Assembly (NCBI GenBank): GCA_947446335.1
Contig: CANFGA010000112.1
Coordinates: 1-8,362, forward strand
Length of the DNA stretch: 8,362 bases
Reading direction: 5' to 3'
Source: Oxalobacteraceae bacterium
GTDB lineage: Bacteria > Pseudomonadota > Gammaproteobacteria > Burkholderiales > Burkholderiaceae_D
Positions 6,425 to 8,362 of the stretch are shown piece after piece. The position numbers and the translations under genes were made by a program. The notes beneath the pieces are model-generated. The model saw only the letters and a program-made list of their open reading frames with translations, was not told the origin of the DNA and ran no database searches. Positions within the stretch are counted from its first letter, which is position 1; each line of letters begins with the position of its first letter.

Positions 6425-8362
6425 ATGCTGCCCTCCATCGAACAACGCCTCGCCCTTGAACTTTCCGCCAAGCCGGTCCAGGTTGCCGCCGCCATCGCCC
6501 TGTTGGACGATGGCGCGACGGTGCCCTTCATCGCCCGCTATCGCAAGGAGGCGACCGGTGGCCTGGACGACATCCAGCTGCGCCTGCTGGAAGAGCGGCT
6601 GCGCTATCTGCGCGAACTCGAAGAGCGGCGCGGCGCGATCCTGGCTTCGATCACGGAACAGGGCAAGATGACGCCGATCCTGCAAGAGGCGATCGAACAC
6701 GCGCTCGACAAGACCGGCCTGGAAGACTTGTACCTGCCGTACAAGCAAAAGCGCCGCACCAGGGCCCAGATCGCGATCGAAGCGGGTCTGGCGCCGCTGG
6801 CGGACGCGCTGCTGGCCGACCCGACCAACCATCCCGAGCAAGAAGCAGAAAAATATCTGCGCGAAGCCTTTGTCAGCGCCGATGGCAACAATGCCGGCGT
6901 GGCGGACGCCAAGAGCGCGCTCGATGGTGCGCGCCAGATCCTGATGGAGCGCTTCGCCGAAGATGCGAGCTTGCTGCAGGCGCTGCGCGCCTACGTCCAG
7001 GAACACGGGATACTGGAATCGAAGGTCATCGCCGGCAAGGAAGATGCCGGCGAGAAATTCGCCGACTATTTCACTTATTCGGAAACGATTTCCAGCGTGC
7101 CGTCGCACCGCGCGCTGGCACTCTTGCGCGGACGGCGCGAGGAAATCCTCGACGTCGCGCTGCGCCTCGATACCGAAGCGGAAAAACCGAAATGGGATGC
7201 GCCGCACAATCCCTGCGAAAACCGCATCGCGGCGCGCTTCGGCATCAAGAATCTGGGCCGAGCGGCCGACAAGTGGCTCATGGATACAGCGCGCTGGACC
7301 TGGCGCGTGAAAAGCTTCATGCACCTGGAAACAGAATTGATGAGCACGCTGCGCGAGCGCGCCGAACTCGACGCGATCAATGTCTTCGCGCTGAACCTGA
7401 AGGCCTTGCTGCTGGCCGCGCCGGCCGGGCCGCGCGCGACGATGGGCCTCGATCCGGGGCTGCGCACCGGCGTCAAGGTCGCCGTGGTCGATGCCACCGG
7501 CAAGGTGCTTGATACGGCGGTGATCTACCCGCACCAGCCAAAGAACGATTGGGATGGCTCGCTGCACCTGCTGGCCAAATTGGCTGAAAAGCACCAGGTC
7601 TCTTTGATTTCGATCGGCAATGGCACCGCCTCGCGCGAAACCGACAAGCTGGCCCAGGACTTGATCAAGGCCAGGCCGGAATTGAAACTGACCAAGATCG
7701 TGGTCTCGGAAGCGGGCGCATCGGTCTATTCGGCATCCGAATTCGCCTCGCGCGAACTGCCCGACATGGACGTGACGCTGCGCGGCGCGGTCTCGATCGC
7801 GCGCCGTCTGCAAGATCCGCTGGCCGAACTGGTCAAGATCGACCCGAAATCGATCGGCGTGGGCCAGTACCAGCACGATGTGGGCCAGACCCAGCTCGCG
7901 CGCGCGCTCGACGCCGTGGTCGAGGATTGCGTCAACGCGGTCGGCGTCGATGTCAACACGGCCTCGGCGCCGCTGCTGGCGCGCGTGTCCGGTTTGTCCG
8001 CCAGCGTGGCGCAAAGCATCGTCACTTACCGCGACTTGAAGGGCGCGTTCGGCTCGCGCGCGGCATTGAAAGCGGTGCCGCGCCTGGGCGAAAAGACGTT
8101 CGAACAGGCCGCCGGTTTCTTGCGCGTGATGAACAGCGCCAATCCGCTCGACGCCTCGGCGGTGCACCCGGAATCGTATCCGCTGGTCGAAAAGATCCTG
8201 GCCGACATCAAGAAGGACATCAAGGCCGTCATCGGCGAAGGCGCGCTGCTGAAGAGCCTGGATCCGGCCAGATATGCCGATGCGCAATTTGGCGTACCGA
8301 CGATCAACGACATCTTGAAGGAGCTGGAAAAGCCGGGCCGCGATCCGCGCCCCGAGTTCACC
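6425..8362 (+). CDS. tex: Tex, RNA-binding transcription accessory protein; 3' end outside the window
   Basis: The first 646 residues of Tex, a conserved cytoplasmic nucleic-acid-binding protein linked to transcription and named for toxin expression in Bordetella pertussis. The N-terminal helical region carries the family strings VPFIARYRKEATGGLDD (33-49) and DLYLPYKQKRRT (101-112). A YqgF/RuvC-like domain starts at GLDPGLRTGVKVAVVD (341-356). GVGQYQHDV (about 478-486) leads into helix-hairpin-helix segments (about 500-570). Full-length Tex is about 770-790 residues, so the missing part is the C-terminal S1 RNA-binding domain. The ATG at 6425 has AGGA at 6414-6417, 7 nt upstream, and the protein start MLPSIEQRLA fits the family. 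The gene is divergent from the helicase operon. A TATCAT at 6391-6396 could be its -10 box, but no good -35 is seen. Confidence 0.96.
   Translation, partial: MLPSIEQRLALELSAKPVQVAAAIALLDDGATVPFIARYRKEATGGLDDIQLRLLEERLRYLRELEERRGAILASITEQGKMTPILQEAIEHALDKTGLEDLYLPYKQKRRTRAQIAIEAGLAPLADALLADPTNHPEQEAEKYLREAFVSADGNNAGVADAKSALDGARQILMERFAEDASLLQALRAYVQEHGILESKVIAGKEDAGEKFADYFTYSETISSVPSHRALALLRGRREEILDVALRLDTEAEKPKWDAPHNPCENRIAARFGIKNLGRAADKWLMDTARWTWRVKSFMHLETELMSTLRERAELDAINVFALNLKALLLAAPAGPRATMGLDPGLRTGVKVAVVDATGKVLDTAVIYPHQPKNDWDGSLHLLAKLAEKHQVSLISIGNGTASRETDKLAQDLIKARPELKLTKIVVSEAGASVYSASEFASRELPDMDVTLRGAVSIARRLQDPLAELVKIDPKSIGVGQYQHDVGQTQLARALDAVVEDCVNAVGVDVNTASAPLLARVSGLSASVAQSIVTYRDLKGAFGSRAALKAVPRLGEKTFEQAAGFLRVMNSANPLDASAVHPESYPLVEKILADIKKDIKAVIGEGALLKSLDPARYADAQFGVPTINDILKELEKPGRDPRPEFT

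Noticed and set aside
6362..8287. 641-codon open frame on the minus strand opposite tex
   Set aside because: The plus-strand frame encodes an unmistakable Tex with all family motifs. The antisense product is rich in Arg, Gln and His with no recognisable domain, as expected for a mirror frame in high-GC coding DNA.

Overview
The window is a stretch of bacterial chromosome, very probably from a high-GC betaproteobacterium of the Burkholderiales, with Oxalobacteraceae (Herbaspirillum/Janthinobacterium/Massilia-like) as the best guess. This rests on the protein character of the GltB, Tex and SNF2 proteins and on the strong GC bias at codon third positions. It is inferred from reading the sequence; no search was run.

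Layout. Everything from 1 to about 6270 is on the minus strand and the last gene is on the plus strand. From left to right: (1) the N-terminal 136 codons of gltB, the glutamate synthase large subunit, with a recognisable sigma70-type promoter at 445-473; (2) a 480-585 patch of short direct and inverted repeats, between that promoter and the 3' end of (3) a gene for a REP-associated (RAYT/Y1-type) transposase-like protein whose HUH motif is degenerate; (4) a 136-bp gap (1302-1437) with three potential hairpins; (5) an OmpR/PhoB-type response regulator; (6) a short, single-membrane-segment sensor histidine kinase; (7) a SNF2-family DEAD/DEAH helicase of about 1050 residues; (8) a 154-bp divergent intergenic region with a clean 8-bp inverted repeat; (9) tex, running off the right edge before its S1 domain.

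How the genes work together. The helicase, kinase and regulator look like one operon: the helicase stop and kinase start overlap by 4 bp (ATGA), and the regulator starts about 40-50 bp after the kinase stop. A SNF2 ATPase co-transcribed with its own two-component pair is the most interesting arrangement here. The kinase has almost no extracytoplasmic part, so its signal is probably not a periplasmic ligand bound by a dedicated domain. gltB and tex are housekeeping genes. The RAYT-like gene and its repeats form a small accessory patch next to the gltB promoter.

No rRNA, tRNA, CRISPR array, complete insertion sequence or phage module was seen. The many long open frames opposite the helicase, kinase, regulator and tex genes are shadows typical of high-GC coding DNA.
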